Under the pieces are notes generated by a model, which did no database searches, was not told the DNA's origin, and was given only the letters and a program-made list of their open reading frames with translations. 40,000 nt of DNA. Origin: an uncultured Lachnospiraceae bacterium (GTDB lineage: Bacteria > Bacillota > Clostridia > Lachnospirales > Lachnospiraceae). Where the stretch lies: contig CAMUXE010000018.1 in assembly GCA_947164605.1 (NCBI GenBank), positions 1-40,000 on the forward strand, given 5' to 3'. Positions within the stretch are counted from its first letter, which is position 1. The number at the start of each line of letters is the position of its first letter. Positions 15,332 through 23,337 of the stretch are shown one piece after another. Made by a program: the position numbers and the translations under genes.

Positions 15332-16040
15332 GCTTAGATTCGCATGCTGGCTTATATTGGGGCTTAGCGTGGCTGCTGTTTTGGCTAAGCTTTTTTTTAA
15401 TTCATTCTTGTGGATTATTTTCACAATTTTTTCTGTTCCGCTTGTGCTTATCGAATTGTATAAGGCTTTTTTGAGAAAAAGAGATAGGGAGACAAAAAAA
15501 GAATTTAAAGATGCGCTTTTATCTATTGTTTTCAGCCTTAATGCAGGCTTGTCTATCGAAAATGCCTTTGTGGAGGCCTTGCATGAGATGGGCAGACTCT
15601 ATGGTAAATATTCAAACATATACATTCAATTTTCAGTAATTGTTAGAAAATTAAAAAGGAATATTACGGTTGAAGAAGCATTTGACCAGTATGCCAGGGG
15701 GACTGGCCTTGATGACATTATTTATTTTTCCGAGGTTTTTATCTATGCAAAGAGAAGTGGCGGAAATTTGATGGCAATTATCAGAGAAACAGCGAATTTA
15801 ATAAGTGAGAAGTTGGAGCTTGAAGATCAGATTCTGACAAAGATAAGCGGTAAAAAGGCTGAACAGATGATTATGAGCCTTATGCCGGCTGCGATGATTG
15901 CCTATCTCAGGCTAAGTTCGGACCATTTTCTGGATTGCCTTTATGGAAACCTTTTAGGCAATTTGCTTATGATGCTTGCTCTCTTGTTTTATGCCTTTGC
16001 TTTTTGGCTGGGGAACAGAATTGTGGATATAAGGGTTTAG
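15252..16040 (+). CDS. tadB: Tad pilus inner-membrane platform protein TadB
   Basis: The protein has 262 residues. A helix pair comes near residues 30-65 (FACWLILGLSVAAVLAKLF and FLWIIFTIFSVPLVLIEL), then a T2SSF-type cytoplasmic domain (KEFKDALLSIVFSLNAGLSIENAF, GLDDIIYFSEVFIYAKRSGGNL), then two C-terminal helices. TadB and TadC form the platform with TadA. The start at 15252 lies inside tadA, with GGGGAG six bases upstream. A later ATG at 15312 is in frame but has no ribosome site, so the long overlap is taken as real. The overlap should keep TadA and TadB in step. Confidence 0.88.
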   Translation: MEDLSEKLSRLTILSTKINSMLEESGRLRFACWLILGLSVAAVLAKLFFNSFLWIIFTIFSVPLVLIELYKAFLRKRDRETKKEFKDALLSIVFSLNAGLSIENAFVEALHEMGRLYGKYSNIYIQFSVIVRKLKRNITVEEAFDQYARGTGLDDIIYFSEVFIYAKRSGGNLMAIIRETANLISEKLELEDQILTKISGKKAEQMIMSLMPAAMIAYLRLSSDHFLDCLYGNLLGNLLMMLALLFYAFAFWLGNRIVDIRV

Positions 16041-16101
16041 AAGGGTAAGAAGGGGGAATAAGGGCCTGGAAAGTAAAGAGATGTGAAGAAGGGGGCTTGG
16101 C

Positions 16102-17364
16102 GTGAAAAAATATTTATTTTTTAGTTTTGAGCTTATCAAAAAAAAATTGTCTTTTTTGAATAGGGATGAAAAAAGAAAAATTATTTATGTGTCATTGGCG
16201 ACCCTATTTTTTTTAGGACTGCTTTTTTTTATAGATGGTATGGCTGTGAGAGAGCTTGATAGGCCGGCATCTGGCGAGGATGAGAAAACAATTAATCTAA
16301 ATATTAAAAATAAGGAGTCAAGTACTGTCCAGGAAATTACACTTAATCCAAGAATTCTGACAGATGGTGAATATGATCTGGCTTTAAAGCAGGCGGAAAA
16401 GGAAGTCGGAGAGATAGTGCTTAATGGCAATGAGTCTTTTGATAACATCAGAACAGATTTGAAATTTCCAAGCAGTGATTCTGATGGAATATTTGCCATA
16501 GATTGGACCTGTGACGATTACGATTTGATAGATTGCGATGGACTTGTGCACAATGAAAATTTTATGGAGGGGGAGGAGAAGTCTTTAAATATAAATGCTG
16601 TTTTTTCTTATCAGGGAAGAATTAATTTAATTAATTATGAGGTCAAGGTTAAGGCTAGGAATCTAGGCAATGATGAGAGGCTTATATCTAACTTTAGAAA
16701 AGAATTTGAAAAGACAGATAGGCAGACGGCATATGATGAAAAAATACTTCTTCCTGAAAATTTAGATGGAAAGCAGGTGGTGTATTCAAAGCCTAGAGAG
16801 ATTGAAAGATACATAATTGTACTTCTTATGGGGGTGTCTATTTGTATTTTTATTCCATATTCTAGATTCGCAAAAATTAAAGCCAAAAGTGATAAAGAGA
16901 AAAAGGAACTTGAAAATGAGTATTACGAGATGGTCATGAAATTGACTCTGCTGATGGGGGCTGGTATGACCTTCAGAAAGGCTTGGGACAAGATCTCAAA
17001 TCAATATAAAAAAGGGCTTGAGATAGGTCAAGGGAAGAAGTCGCTTCTTCTTGATTATATGGTGGAAGCCAACAATGGTATGAAATCAGGTATGTCCGAA
17101 AGCGAGGTTTTACAAGACTTTGCGGATTCTTGTAAGAGCAGGAGGTATTCTAAATTTTGTTCGACCTTAATTCAGGGGATGAAAAAGGGATCATGTGAAT
17201 TGATTTTAATCCTAAAAAATGAGGCAGCGCAAGCTATGAGAGATAGGGAGAATATGGCCATAAAATTAGGCTCAGTGGCAGATACAAAGATGATAATTCC
17301 TATGATGATAATGCTTCTTGTGGTTATGGTGATAGTGATGATTCCAGCATTTATGTCTTTTTAA
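16102..17364 (+). CDS. tadC: TadC-like platform protein with large extracytoplasmic Ig-like insert
   Basis: The protein has 420 residues from GTG 16102, preceded by GAAGGGGG. The C-terminal half (about 265-420) is a T2SSF domain (YEMVMKLTLLMGAGMTFRKAW, KFCSTLIQGMKKG, IKLGSVADTKMIIP) ending in a hydrophobic helix, as in TadC. The N-terminal half is atypical: one helix at about residues 27-45, then roughly 190 polar residues, then a second helix near 237-253. The polar part contains SDGIFAIDWTCDDYDLIDCDG and a strand-rich LNINAVFSYQGRINLINYEVKV, which looks like the small bacterial Ig-like domains of Lachnospiraceae surface proteins. By topology it should face outside, where it might contact the pilus. 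The fold assignment is tentative. Confidence 0.8.
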   Translation: MKKYLFFSFELIKKKLSFLNRDEKRKIIYVSLATLFFLGLLFFIDGMAVRELDRPASGEDEKTINLNIKNKESSTVQEITLNPRILTDGEYDLALKQAEKEVGEIVLNGNESFDNIRTDLKFPSSDSDGIFAIDWTCDDYDLIDCDGLVHNENFMEGEEKSLNINAVFSYQGRINLINYEVKVKARNLGNDERLISNFRKEFEKTDRQTAYDEKILLPENLDGKQVVYSKPREIERYIIVLLMGVSICIFIPYSRFAKIKAKSDKEKKELENEYYEMVMKLTLLMGAGMTFRKAWDKISNQYKKGLEIGQGKKSLLLDYMVEANNGMKSGMSESEVLQDFADSCKSRRYSKFCSTLIQGMKKGSCELILILKNEAAQAMRDRENMAIKLGSVADTKMIIPMMIMLLVVMVIVMIPAFMSF

Positions 17365-17430
17365 TCAGAGGGCTTGCCGGCCATATATTTTTCAAGGAAA
17401 GAAATTAGAAAAGATTTAATTATCAAATGT

Positions 17431-17495
17431 CAAATTATTATATGTCAGATTATTAAATATCAAATTATTAAATATCAAATTATTAAATATCAAAT
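17431..17495. repeat. 15-bp AT-rich tandem repeat just upstream of flp
   Basis: Four consecutive 15-base units occur: 17431-17445 and 17446-17460 (diverged), then 17461-17475 and 17476-17490, both CAAATTATTAAATAT, with the partial unit CAAAT at 17491. An older copy may precede at 17417. The array ends about 20 bases before the flp start, just ahead of its ribosome site AAAGGAGA. Confidence 0.85.
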
Positions 17496-17512
17496 TAGAA
17501 AGGAGATTTATT

Positions 17513-17692
17513 ATGGATGAATTTATGATGAGATTTCATGAACTTGAGGAAGATGAGTATGGTATTGGCGTGGTTGAGGTGGTTTTGATAATTACTGTCA
17601 GTGTGGGACTTGTTTTGCTTTTCAAAAATCAGATTACAGACATTGTAAAGACACTGCTCACAAAGATGAATAAAGAAGCTAAGCAGCTTTAA
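17513..17692 (+). CDS. flp: Flp-type pilin (major Tad pilus subunit)
   Basis: A 59-residue protein starts at ATG 17513, with AAAGGAGA at good spacing. It has a hydrophilic leader of 17 residues ending in Gly (EEDEYG), a cleavage site G|IGVVE with Glu at +5 of the mature protein, and a single hydrophobic stretch (VVEVVLIITVSVGLVLLF). It ends in a short charged tail (KTLLTKMNKEAKQL). These are the defining traits of Flp/class IVb pilins, cut by the A24 peptidases of this locus. Position between tadC and the DUF5702 gene fits. It lacks the Tyr often following Glu in proteobacterial Flp. It is probably the most abundant product of the locus and may have its own promoter in the repeat-containing gap upstream. 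Confidence 0.9.
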   Translation: MDEFMMRFHELEEDEYGIGVVEVVLIITVSVGLVLLFKNQITDIVKTLLTKMNKEAKQL

Positions 17693-17706
17693 TTGCTTGA
17701 TGGGGG

Positions 17707-19965
17707 ATGAAAAGACTTGAAGGTCAGCTTAGCATATATGCAGCTTTATCATTTATGGTTATAACAAGCCTTTTGGTCGCTTTGATTAGGTCCTGCATTA
17801 TTACAGACACGATAGTTGAGACTGATATGGCTCTCAGATTATCCACAGAGGCCGTTTTTGCTGGATTTGACAAAAAGCTATTTGAAAGATTTGGCCTGAT
17901 GGGACTTGATAAAGACGAATGCGTAAATGCAAAGCTAATGACCTATCTTAAGAAAAACTTAAAAGGCATATCAGATGACAAGGCTGAGTATATGAATTCA
18001 GAGATTGGCGAAATTAAGGCTTTGACAGATTCGTTGGGCTTGCCTTTGAAAAAACAGGCTAGAGACTTTGCGAAATATAAATCCTTAAAGATGGCGGCTG
18101 ATGAAATATTTGACGTAAATAAAGAGTCGAAAAAGGCCCAGGTAGTGAAAAGCCTTACGGAATCAATTATTGATGCATCTGAGATGATGATTGAGGCAGA
18201 TGCCTATAAGCTGAACTTGATAGAACATGTTGATGGCTTAAGAACTAGTGATCAGGGCTTGATTATTCACAATAAAAGACCGCAGATTAATGGGAGATAT
18301 ATGGCCAAGTCGATTATTGACGGGCCGGTCACTCAGGATAAGGTTTATATAAAGCCTGATGAGGTTTTTGGGGCTTTAAATGAAGGCGGCAAATTTGTTG
18401 ATACAAGTGAGCTTCTGGATGGAATTATTGACGCTTTTGAAATTCGAGATGAAGAAAGTTTTGCCTATCAGACTATGTTAGATAAGTTGGTTGACTTGGT
18501 AAATGGAGTGGCCAAGGAGACAGATGATGCAATTGAGGCTGCTGATAAGAGAAATAATAAAAAAGATGAATTGATAGAACTCTTGGATCTTATTGGGATG
18601 GAAATTGAAGAAAATGCTGAAAGCTTGGGCCAAGATTTAAAAGAGGGCCTTGATGGAGATTTGAGAGATTTAAAGGATGCCAGTGGAAGTGATTCCTCTA
18701 TGTGTAATGTGGAATTTATGCAAAGAGCATTACTTCACAATAGGGGTTATTTAAAAAAATTAAAACTTATAGTAGATCGCATCAAAGCGGAAAATGATTT
18801 TGAAAAATTAAAATTAGAAGTTGATGAATTTAAGGATAATGCGTCTAAGCTGTCTTATGAGCTGTTAGAGATTGACTACTCGGATGTGAATTTTGACGCT
18901 GACTCTGACGGTTTGGAAAAATTGAAAAAGTTACGTGAAAAGCTAGAAAATGGCCTCTTCGGACTTGTCTTTTCTGGAATTGAAATATCTGAAAAGAGTC
19001 AGCAGTATGACAATTTAGCTTGCGACTATATGGGCATGGAAGGACTTGATGATTTTGATCCGGTTGCAGCGATAGAAAATGCTTCTAAATCAGCATCTAA
19101 GTCCGAGATTGCTTCAAGTTCAAACTCAGGAAATGATACGGCTTTTGGCGGCCAGGAATTTAGCCTTGCTGATGAACTCCTTTTTGATCAATACATTGGC
19201 CTAATGTTTAATGACTTTTTAAATGCGAGCAGCAAGGAGGATGTAGGGGGGATTAAGGCCTATGGCGATTATGATCACAAACTGGACTATCAGGTAGAGT
19301 ATATTCTGTCGGGCTTAAAGAGCGATAAGGCAAATCTTAGCGGTGTTGCTTTGAAAATTTCATTGGTGAGGGAAGGAATAAATTTTTCTTATGCCCTCCT
19401 GAATAAAGAAAAGAGAGCAGCAGCTATGAAACTTGCTACTAGTCTTGCTGGAGCAAGTGGAAATGTGGGTTTGGTAAAGGCTGTTCAGATAACTATTTTG
19501 GCTCTTTGGGCTTATGCTGAAGGTTTATATGATGTTAGAAGGCTGGTTAAGGGAGAGGAATTGCCTGCCATAAAAAATGATGACGACTGGAAATTGGATT
19601 TAGATGGCATATTTGACCTGGCTTTTGATGAAATAGAGGGGGAGGCTGATAGTCAAAATGATGGCAAAAGCACAAGTAAGTATGAAGAATCTGATTCAGG
19701 AAAAAAGAAGTCTGAAAATGCTTTTGAAAGATATGCCCATGGAAAAGTTAATTATTCTGATTATTTGAGGATTTTGTTAAAACTGGAAGATGGTGATAAA
19801 AAGGCCCTTATGACCTGCTCGGCAATAGAGCTTGAAATGATACCGCTTAAAGGCGAGGATTTTAGACTGAAAAACTTTAAGGCGGAAGGGCTTTGCAATG
19901 TGGTAGTAAAACTGCCGCTTAATAAAAAATTATATAGTGCCAAGTTAAGCTATAAGTATGCGTGA
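17707..19965 (+). CDS. DUF5702-type Tad-locus protein (large pseudopilin-like protein)
   Basis: The protein has 752 residues. The N-terminus is pseudopilin-like: a short basic segment, then GQLSIYAALSFMVITSLLVALIRSCI as one long helix, which places the bulk outside. The remaining ~700 residues are strongly acidic, rich in predicted helices and coiled-coil-like stretches, e.g. 370-440 with many Lys/Glu/Leu heptads. LSTEAVFAGFDKKLFERFGLMGLDK after the helix is, as I recall, typical of DUF5702 proteins found in clostridial tad loci. These occupy the place of TadG, a minor pilus or tip-associated protein. The start ATG 17707 follows GGGGG directly, a tight spacing. The function, probably pilus-associated surface exposure, is inferred from position. 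Confidence 0.75.
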   Translation: MKRLEGQLSIYAALSFMVITSLLVALIRSCIITDTIVETDMALRLSTEAVFAGFDKKLFERFGLMGLDKDECVNAKLMTYLKKNLKGISDDKAEYMNSEIGEIKALTDSLGLPLKKQARDFAKYKSLKMAADEIFDVNKESKKAQVVKSLTESIIDASEMMIEADAYKLNLIEHVDGLRTSDQGLIIHNKRPQINGRYMAKSIIDGPVTQDKVYIKPDEVFGALNEGGKFVDTSELLDGIIDAFEIRDEESFAYQTMLDKLVDLVNGVAKETDDAIEAADKRNNKKDELIELLDLIGMEIEENAESLGQDLKEGLDGDLRDLKDASGSDSSMCNVEFMQRALLHNRGYLKKLKLIVDRIKAENDFEKLKLEVDEFKDNASKLSYELLEIDYSDVNFDADSDGLEKLKKLREKLENGLFGLVFSGIEISEKSQQYDNLACDYMGMEGLDDFDPVAAIENASKSASKSEIASSSNSGNDTAFGGQEFSLADELLFDQYIGLMFNDFLNASSKEDVGGIKAYGDYDHKLDYQVEYILSGLKSDKANLSGVALKISLVREGINFSYALLNKEKRAAAMKLATSLAGASGNVGLVKAVQITILALWAYAEGLYDVRRLVKGEELPAIKNDDDWKLDLDGIFDLAFDEIEGEADSQNDGKSTSKYEESDSGKKKSENAFERYAHGKVNYSDYLRILLKLEDGDKKALMTCSAIELEMIPLKGEDFRLKNFKAEGLCNVVVKLPLNKKLYSAKLSYKYA

Positions 19966-20019
19966 TTTAGGACGTAAAAGTTGAAGAAAAAGGCTTGATA
20001 TGAAGGATTGGTGAGCAAT

Positions 20020-20952
20020 ATGAAGAAAAAGAACAGACGGATTGCTAGCAAGATTAAAAGATTAAATATTGTTTTGGCAAAAATTGCGCCTTTTAATAAA
20101 TGTCAAAAAAATATATTTATCTTCAATTATGAGAATAGGACTCTATCAAGCCTTTTTAATACTAGATGTAGAGCAAGTGCTTTACTTGAGGCTAGCTTGA
20201 TTTTCCCACTGTTTTTATATGCGGTTTTTAGTTTGATTTATATTATATTGACTTTAAACACAAGGATGTTAGTAGATAAGGCTGCCTATAACACGGTGAG
20301 AAGTTTGGGAAAGTACTCATATTTAGCTGCGAATTTATCTGGCGATAAGGGAGAGAAAGAAGCTAAGCTTAATAATTTAGAAATCTTGGCAGGAGCTAAA
20401 AGTATCCTATATTCTGAGCTTGGCGATGAGTTTGGACAAAATCATCATATAGTTGGAGGCACAGCAGGAATAACTGTCCTTGGATCTAAACTTGATGAGA
20501 AGACTGGACTCTATGAAATTAGAATCAATTATCTTATAAAAAATCCCTTTGATATATTTGGCCTTGGCATTTCTAGGATTTCACAGACTTACAGTCAGGA
20601 ACTGTGGCTAGGAAAGGAGAAGGCAGGGGAATGGAATCAGAATGACCAAGACACAATAGTTTACATAACTAATACAGGGGAGGCTTATCACAAGACTAGG
20701 TCTTGCTGGACTATCAATCCTAAGCCAAGAATGGTGGCTGAGGCAGAGATTGCCAGCTTGAGAAGTGAGAGTGGGGAGAAATATCGACCTTGTGAGGTCT
20801 GTAAGAAAAATTCTAGTCAGGGAGTTTATATTACGAATTATGGAAATAGATATCACAGTTCATCCACTTGCAGGGAGATTCTAAAGGATGTTTATGCTGT
20901 GAAATTGAGCAGTGTAGGGGGGAGGAGGAAATGCAAGGAGTGCTGGAAATAG
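20020..20952 (+). CDS. TadE-like pseudopilin with two C-terminal Cys/His motifs
   Basis: The protein has about 310 residues from ATG 20020; GTG and TTG codons just upstream are in frame but crowd the ribosome site. A basic N-terminus of about 50 residues precedes a TadE helix (ALLEASLIFPLFLYAVFSLIYIILTL, Glu five residues in), then a strand-rich exported domain to about residue 210. The C-terminus holds two related units: VYITNTGEAYHKTRSC with PCEVC downstream, and VYITNYGNRYHSSSTC with CKEC downstream. Each has one His and three Cys in a pattern suited to zinc binding, similar in outline to Ada-type metal sites. They would lie outside the cell. It overlaps the next gene by 22 bp. Confidence 0.78.
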   Translation: MKKKNRRIASKIKRLNIVLAKIAPFNKCQKNIFIFNYENRTLSSLFNTRCRASALLEASLIFPLFLYAVFSLIYIILTLNTRMLVDKAAYNTVRSLGKYSYLAANLSGDKGEKEAKLNNLEILAGAKSILYSELGDEFGQNHHIVGGTAGITVLGSKLDEKTGLYEIRINYLIKNPFDIFGLGISRISQTYSQELWLGKEKAGEWNQNDQDTIVYITNTGEAYHKTRSCWTINPKPRMVAEAEIASLRSESGEKYRPCEVCKKNSSQGVYITNYGNRYHSSSTCREILKDVYAVKLSSVGGRRKCKECWK

Positions 20953-21422
20953 GGCTGAAATCAGGGCTTGAACTAGGATTAGACATAGGAAGATTGTTAT
21001 TTTTAGCTGTGCTGACTTATGAAGCCTTTGAAGATTATAAGAAGAAAAGTATGAGAGCCTTAGACTGCATCCTTTTATTGACTTATGCTTTGGGAATTAA
21101 GATTGGAAGTTGTCTTTATTATAAAGACTTCTCACTTGCAGAGTTATTGCTTTTGTCAGCTCTTTTGCTGAGTTTTTTTATTGGAGCTTTTTGGAAGATT
21201 TATGGGATGGCGGATGCATTTGTAATGTCGGCATTGGCACTTACTTATAATGAACCGATAAGGAGTAGAATTTTGATATATAGCCTGATAATTACTGAGG
21301 CAATTTCAATATTTTTGCTCTTAAAAAAGAAGCTTGGAAAGAAATACAGGATTGCTTTTGTTCCATGTCTTGATGCAGGCACAGTATTGGCCTATGTTTT
21401 TACAATTTTAAATTTTAATTGA
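20931..21422 (+). CDS. Second A24-like prepilin peptidase, divergent
   Basis: The protein has 163 residues from ATG 20931, preceded by GGAGGAGG; upstream in-frame codons lie within the TadE-like gene. It has about six hydrophobic segments. The two expected Asp positions can be matched: FEDYKKKSMRALDC corresponds to the first catalytic loop, and YGMADAFVMSALAL replaces the canonical GGGDVKLMA box, keeping Asp but losing the glycine run. It could process the TadE-like and DUF5702 pseudopilins while TadV handles Flp, or be a degenerate copy. Family membership is inferred from these residues, size and position. Confidence 0.65.
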   Translation: MQGVLEIGLKSGLELGLDIGRLLFLAVLTYEAFEDYKKKSMRALDCILLLTYALGIKIGSCLYYKDFSLAELLLLSALLLSFFIGAFWKIYGMADAFVMSALALTYNEPIRSRILIYSLIITEAISIFLLLKKKLGKKYRIAFVPCLDAGTVLAYVFTILNFN

Positions 21423-21466
21423 AGAGGGGCGCTGCGAATTTGATATTTGATTTTTGGGGGGTGTTT

Positions 21467-21865
21467 ATGTTGGATTTTAAAAATGGGCATAATAATGGCT
21501 TGAATGGTTCTTTTGAAATAGATAATAAGAGATTAGATGCCTCTTTTGTTATAGAAAATGCGATAATAATTCCTATTTTTTTCTTTGCACTGATCAGCTG
21601 CGTCCTTATGGGGGTTGGTTTTCATGATGCTCTTTTGGCTTATGATCTTGAGTTGATAATGTCTATGAAAATTGAGGGAGAAAAAATTGAGAATCAGGAA
21701 GAATTAGATTTATGTATTAATTCGACTTATGAATTACTAAATCAAAGAAGTTTGAGTAATAAGCTTACTAAGGCTGAACTCAAGAAAAAAATTATAAAAG
21801 GCCAGATGATTAAGAATAACAGGCAGGCAGAATTTATTAGAATGACAAAGGCTTTGAAGGATTAA
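21467..21865 (+). CDS. Small TadE-like pseudopilin
   Basis: The protein has about 132 residues from ATG 21467, five bases after the G-rich GGGGGGTG. A TTG at 21419 is in frame but has no ribosome site. The N-terminus is polar, then comes a TadE-like segment: DASFVIENAIIIPIFFFALISCVLMGVG, with Glu-Asn before the hydrophobic run as in pseudopilins. The C-terminal 80 residues are charged and helical, much shorter than typical TadE domains. It probably forms a minor subunit with the larger TadE-like protein upstream. Assignment rests on the helix pattern and locus position. Confidence 0.65.
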   Translation: MLDFKNGHNNGLNGSFEIDNKRLDASFVIENAIIIPIFFFALISCVLMGVGFHDALLAYDLELIMSMKIEGEKIENQEELDLCINSTYELLNQRSLSNKLTKAELKKKIIKGQMIKNNRQAEFIRMTKALKD

Positions 21866-21893
21866 GCACATTTGAGGAAATGGGGGAGTGACT

Positions 21894-23219
21894 GTGATAG
21901 AGCATGAAAATGGGAAAAAATATTTGCTTTTAATGACGGATGAGGGGGAAGATTTTTGTGAAAATGATTATCAAATAATCATGCTTGAAAAGTATAAAAT
22001 TCAGGGACTGATTCAACCTCAGATTATTATGATTGATTCAAAGTCATCTTTTCGCTATGACATCACGACTCTGATATCCATGTCTTGCATATTTGAAAAT
22101 AGGGATATATCTAAAAGAGATGCCTGTTCATTATTTAGATCTATGCTTTACGCCTTTGAACAGATGGAAGATTATATGCTTGATATAGACAGGTTGATAT
22201 TTGATGTAGATAAAATCTTTCTCGATACGAGTTTGGAAAATTATTATTTTATCTATAATCCAGCTGCGCGTGATAGGGGGCAGCTCACAGATTTGATGGA
22301 TTATATTTTGCAACATTATGATTATGATTCAAGCGATTCTGATGCAGTAAGTTTGTATGAACTCTACAAAACAGTTTCGAAAAGTGGAATAGATATTCCT
22401 GCTTTAAAAAATTATCTCGAGCTTAGTGAGGGCGAAGTTTACCTTAAGGATTATGATTTCAAAATGAATCAGGATAAAATAATTCAAGATAAAATGAATC
22501 AAGATGAAATAGATCAAGATAAAATATATAGAAATAAAAAAGATCAAGTTAAAACAAAGCAAGATGGAATAGATAAAGCTAATCAAAATAATAAAGAGCA
22601 GCAGGTGTGCGGTTTTAAAAAGAAAAATTTGTCAGGAAGTCAGTTGGCGTATGAATCTGAAGATAGGGACTTGATAGAAGGTGATAGCCTTAGGCTTGAT
22701 GGGGACAAATTTGAATCTAATAAAATATTTGATAAGGGGAAAGGCAGTCTTAGGGATGGACAAAACTGCGCTAAAGTTTATCAGGGAAATAAGGCTAAAC
22801 ATGGTCTTCTTAAGGGAATATTGATATGCCTGATAGCTGTGAGTGGCATTTTGCTTATAATACCAGGAATTATTAATATCAATATAGATATGTCTTTTAA
22901 AGTGTTAGTCTTTGTCATCGGATTTGTGAGTCTTATTATTGTTGGCAAGAAGGAAAAATGGGAAGGAAAGGCTGATAGGAAGACTTATGGAAGTGATGTA
23001 AATAAGGCTGATAGGAAGACCAATGGCGGTGATGTAAATAAAGCAGACAGAAAGGCTAGTAATAGAAATAAATTGAGCTTTGATAGGAAGAATGAGAAGG
23101 GGGCAGATGTAATTGAGGGGGATGAGAAATTTTTAAATGAATATGATCAGGAGACAAATCTATATTTAGATGATGATAAGACAATTATTTTGACAAATCT
23201 TAAAAGTGCTCTCAGATGA
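21894..23219 (+). CDS. DUF6382-type Tad-locus protein with repeats and two membrane helices, no FHA domain
   Basis: The protein has 441 residues from GTG 21894; the GTG six bases earlier touches the GGGGGAG. Residues 1-185 look like the DUF6382 domain found N-terminal to FHA domains in clostridial tad loci (DITTLISMSCIFENRDISKRDA, SLENYYFIYNPAARDRGQLTDLMDYIL). A low-complexity region follows, with eight 5-residue units of the KMNQD type. Then come two helices (about 305-345), two 12-residue repeats starting KADRKT, and a short tail ending DDKTIILTNL. The expected C-terminal FHA domain is missing; TIILTNL may be the remnant of the TxxL motif that usually leads into it. It is probably regulatory or a scaffold, and the last gene of the tad locus. 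Confidence 0.65.
   Translation: MIEHENGKKYLLLMTDEGEDFCENDYQIIMLEKYKIQGLIQPQIIMIDSKSSFRYDITTLISMSCIFENRDISKRDACSLFRSMLYAFEQMEDYMLDIDRLIFDVDKIFLDTSLENYYFIYNPAARDRGQLTDLMDYILQHYDYDSSDSDAVSLYELYKTVSKSGIDIPALKNYLELSEGEVYLKDYDFKMNQDKIIQDKMNQDEIDQDKIYRNKKDQVKTKQDGIDKANQNNKEQQVCGFKKKNLSGSQLAYESEDRDLIEGDSLRLDGDKFESNKIFDKGKGSLRDGQNCAKVYQGNKAKHGLLKGILICLIAVSGILLIIPGIININIDMSFKVLVFVIGFVSLIIVGKKEKWEGKADRKTYGSDVNKADRKTNGGDVNKADRKASNRNKLSFDRKNEKGADVIEGDEKFLNEYDQETNLYLDDDKTIILTNLKSALR
22461..22580 (+). repeat. Eight in-frame 15-bp units in the DUF6382 gene
   Basis: Eight consecutive 15-base units of the form AAAATGAATCAAGAT, with drift, encode KMNQD-like pentapeptides. Similarity falls from the first to the last unit, as in an ageing expansion. 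Confidence 0.85.
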
Positions 23220-23270
23220 AAAAGAAGAAAAATTTATCATACCAAGCAAAAAAAATCAAACAAAAAAGAT

Positions 23271-23299
23271 TTTGCATACATTTTTGATTGTGATATAAT
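23271..23299 (+). promoter_or_regulatory. Extended -10 promoter for ppdK
   Basis: TATAAT at 23294-23299 is preceded by TGA at 23291-23293, an extended -10 element. TTGCAT at 23272-23277 with a 16-base spacer is a weak -35. It is placed about 40 bases before the start at 23338, in the gap after the tad locus. Confidence 0.6.
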
Positions 23300-23337
23300 A
23301 TAAATATATTAATCGAAATGTTTTGCGGAGGTGTGAT

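Noticed and set aside
17417-17490. Array upstream of flp considered as iterons of a replication origin
   Set aside because: No initiator gene is nearby and the units are too AT-simple; pilin expression control is the more natural reading.
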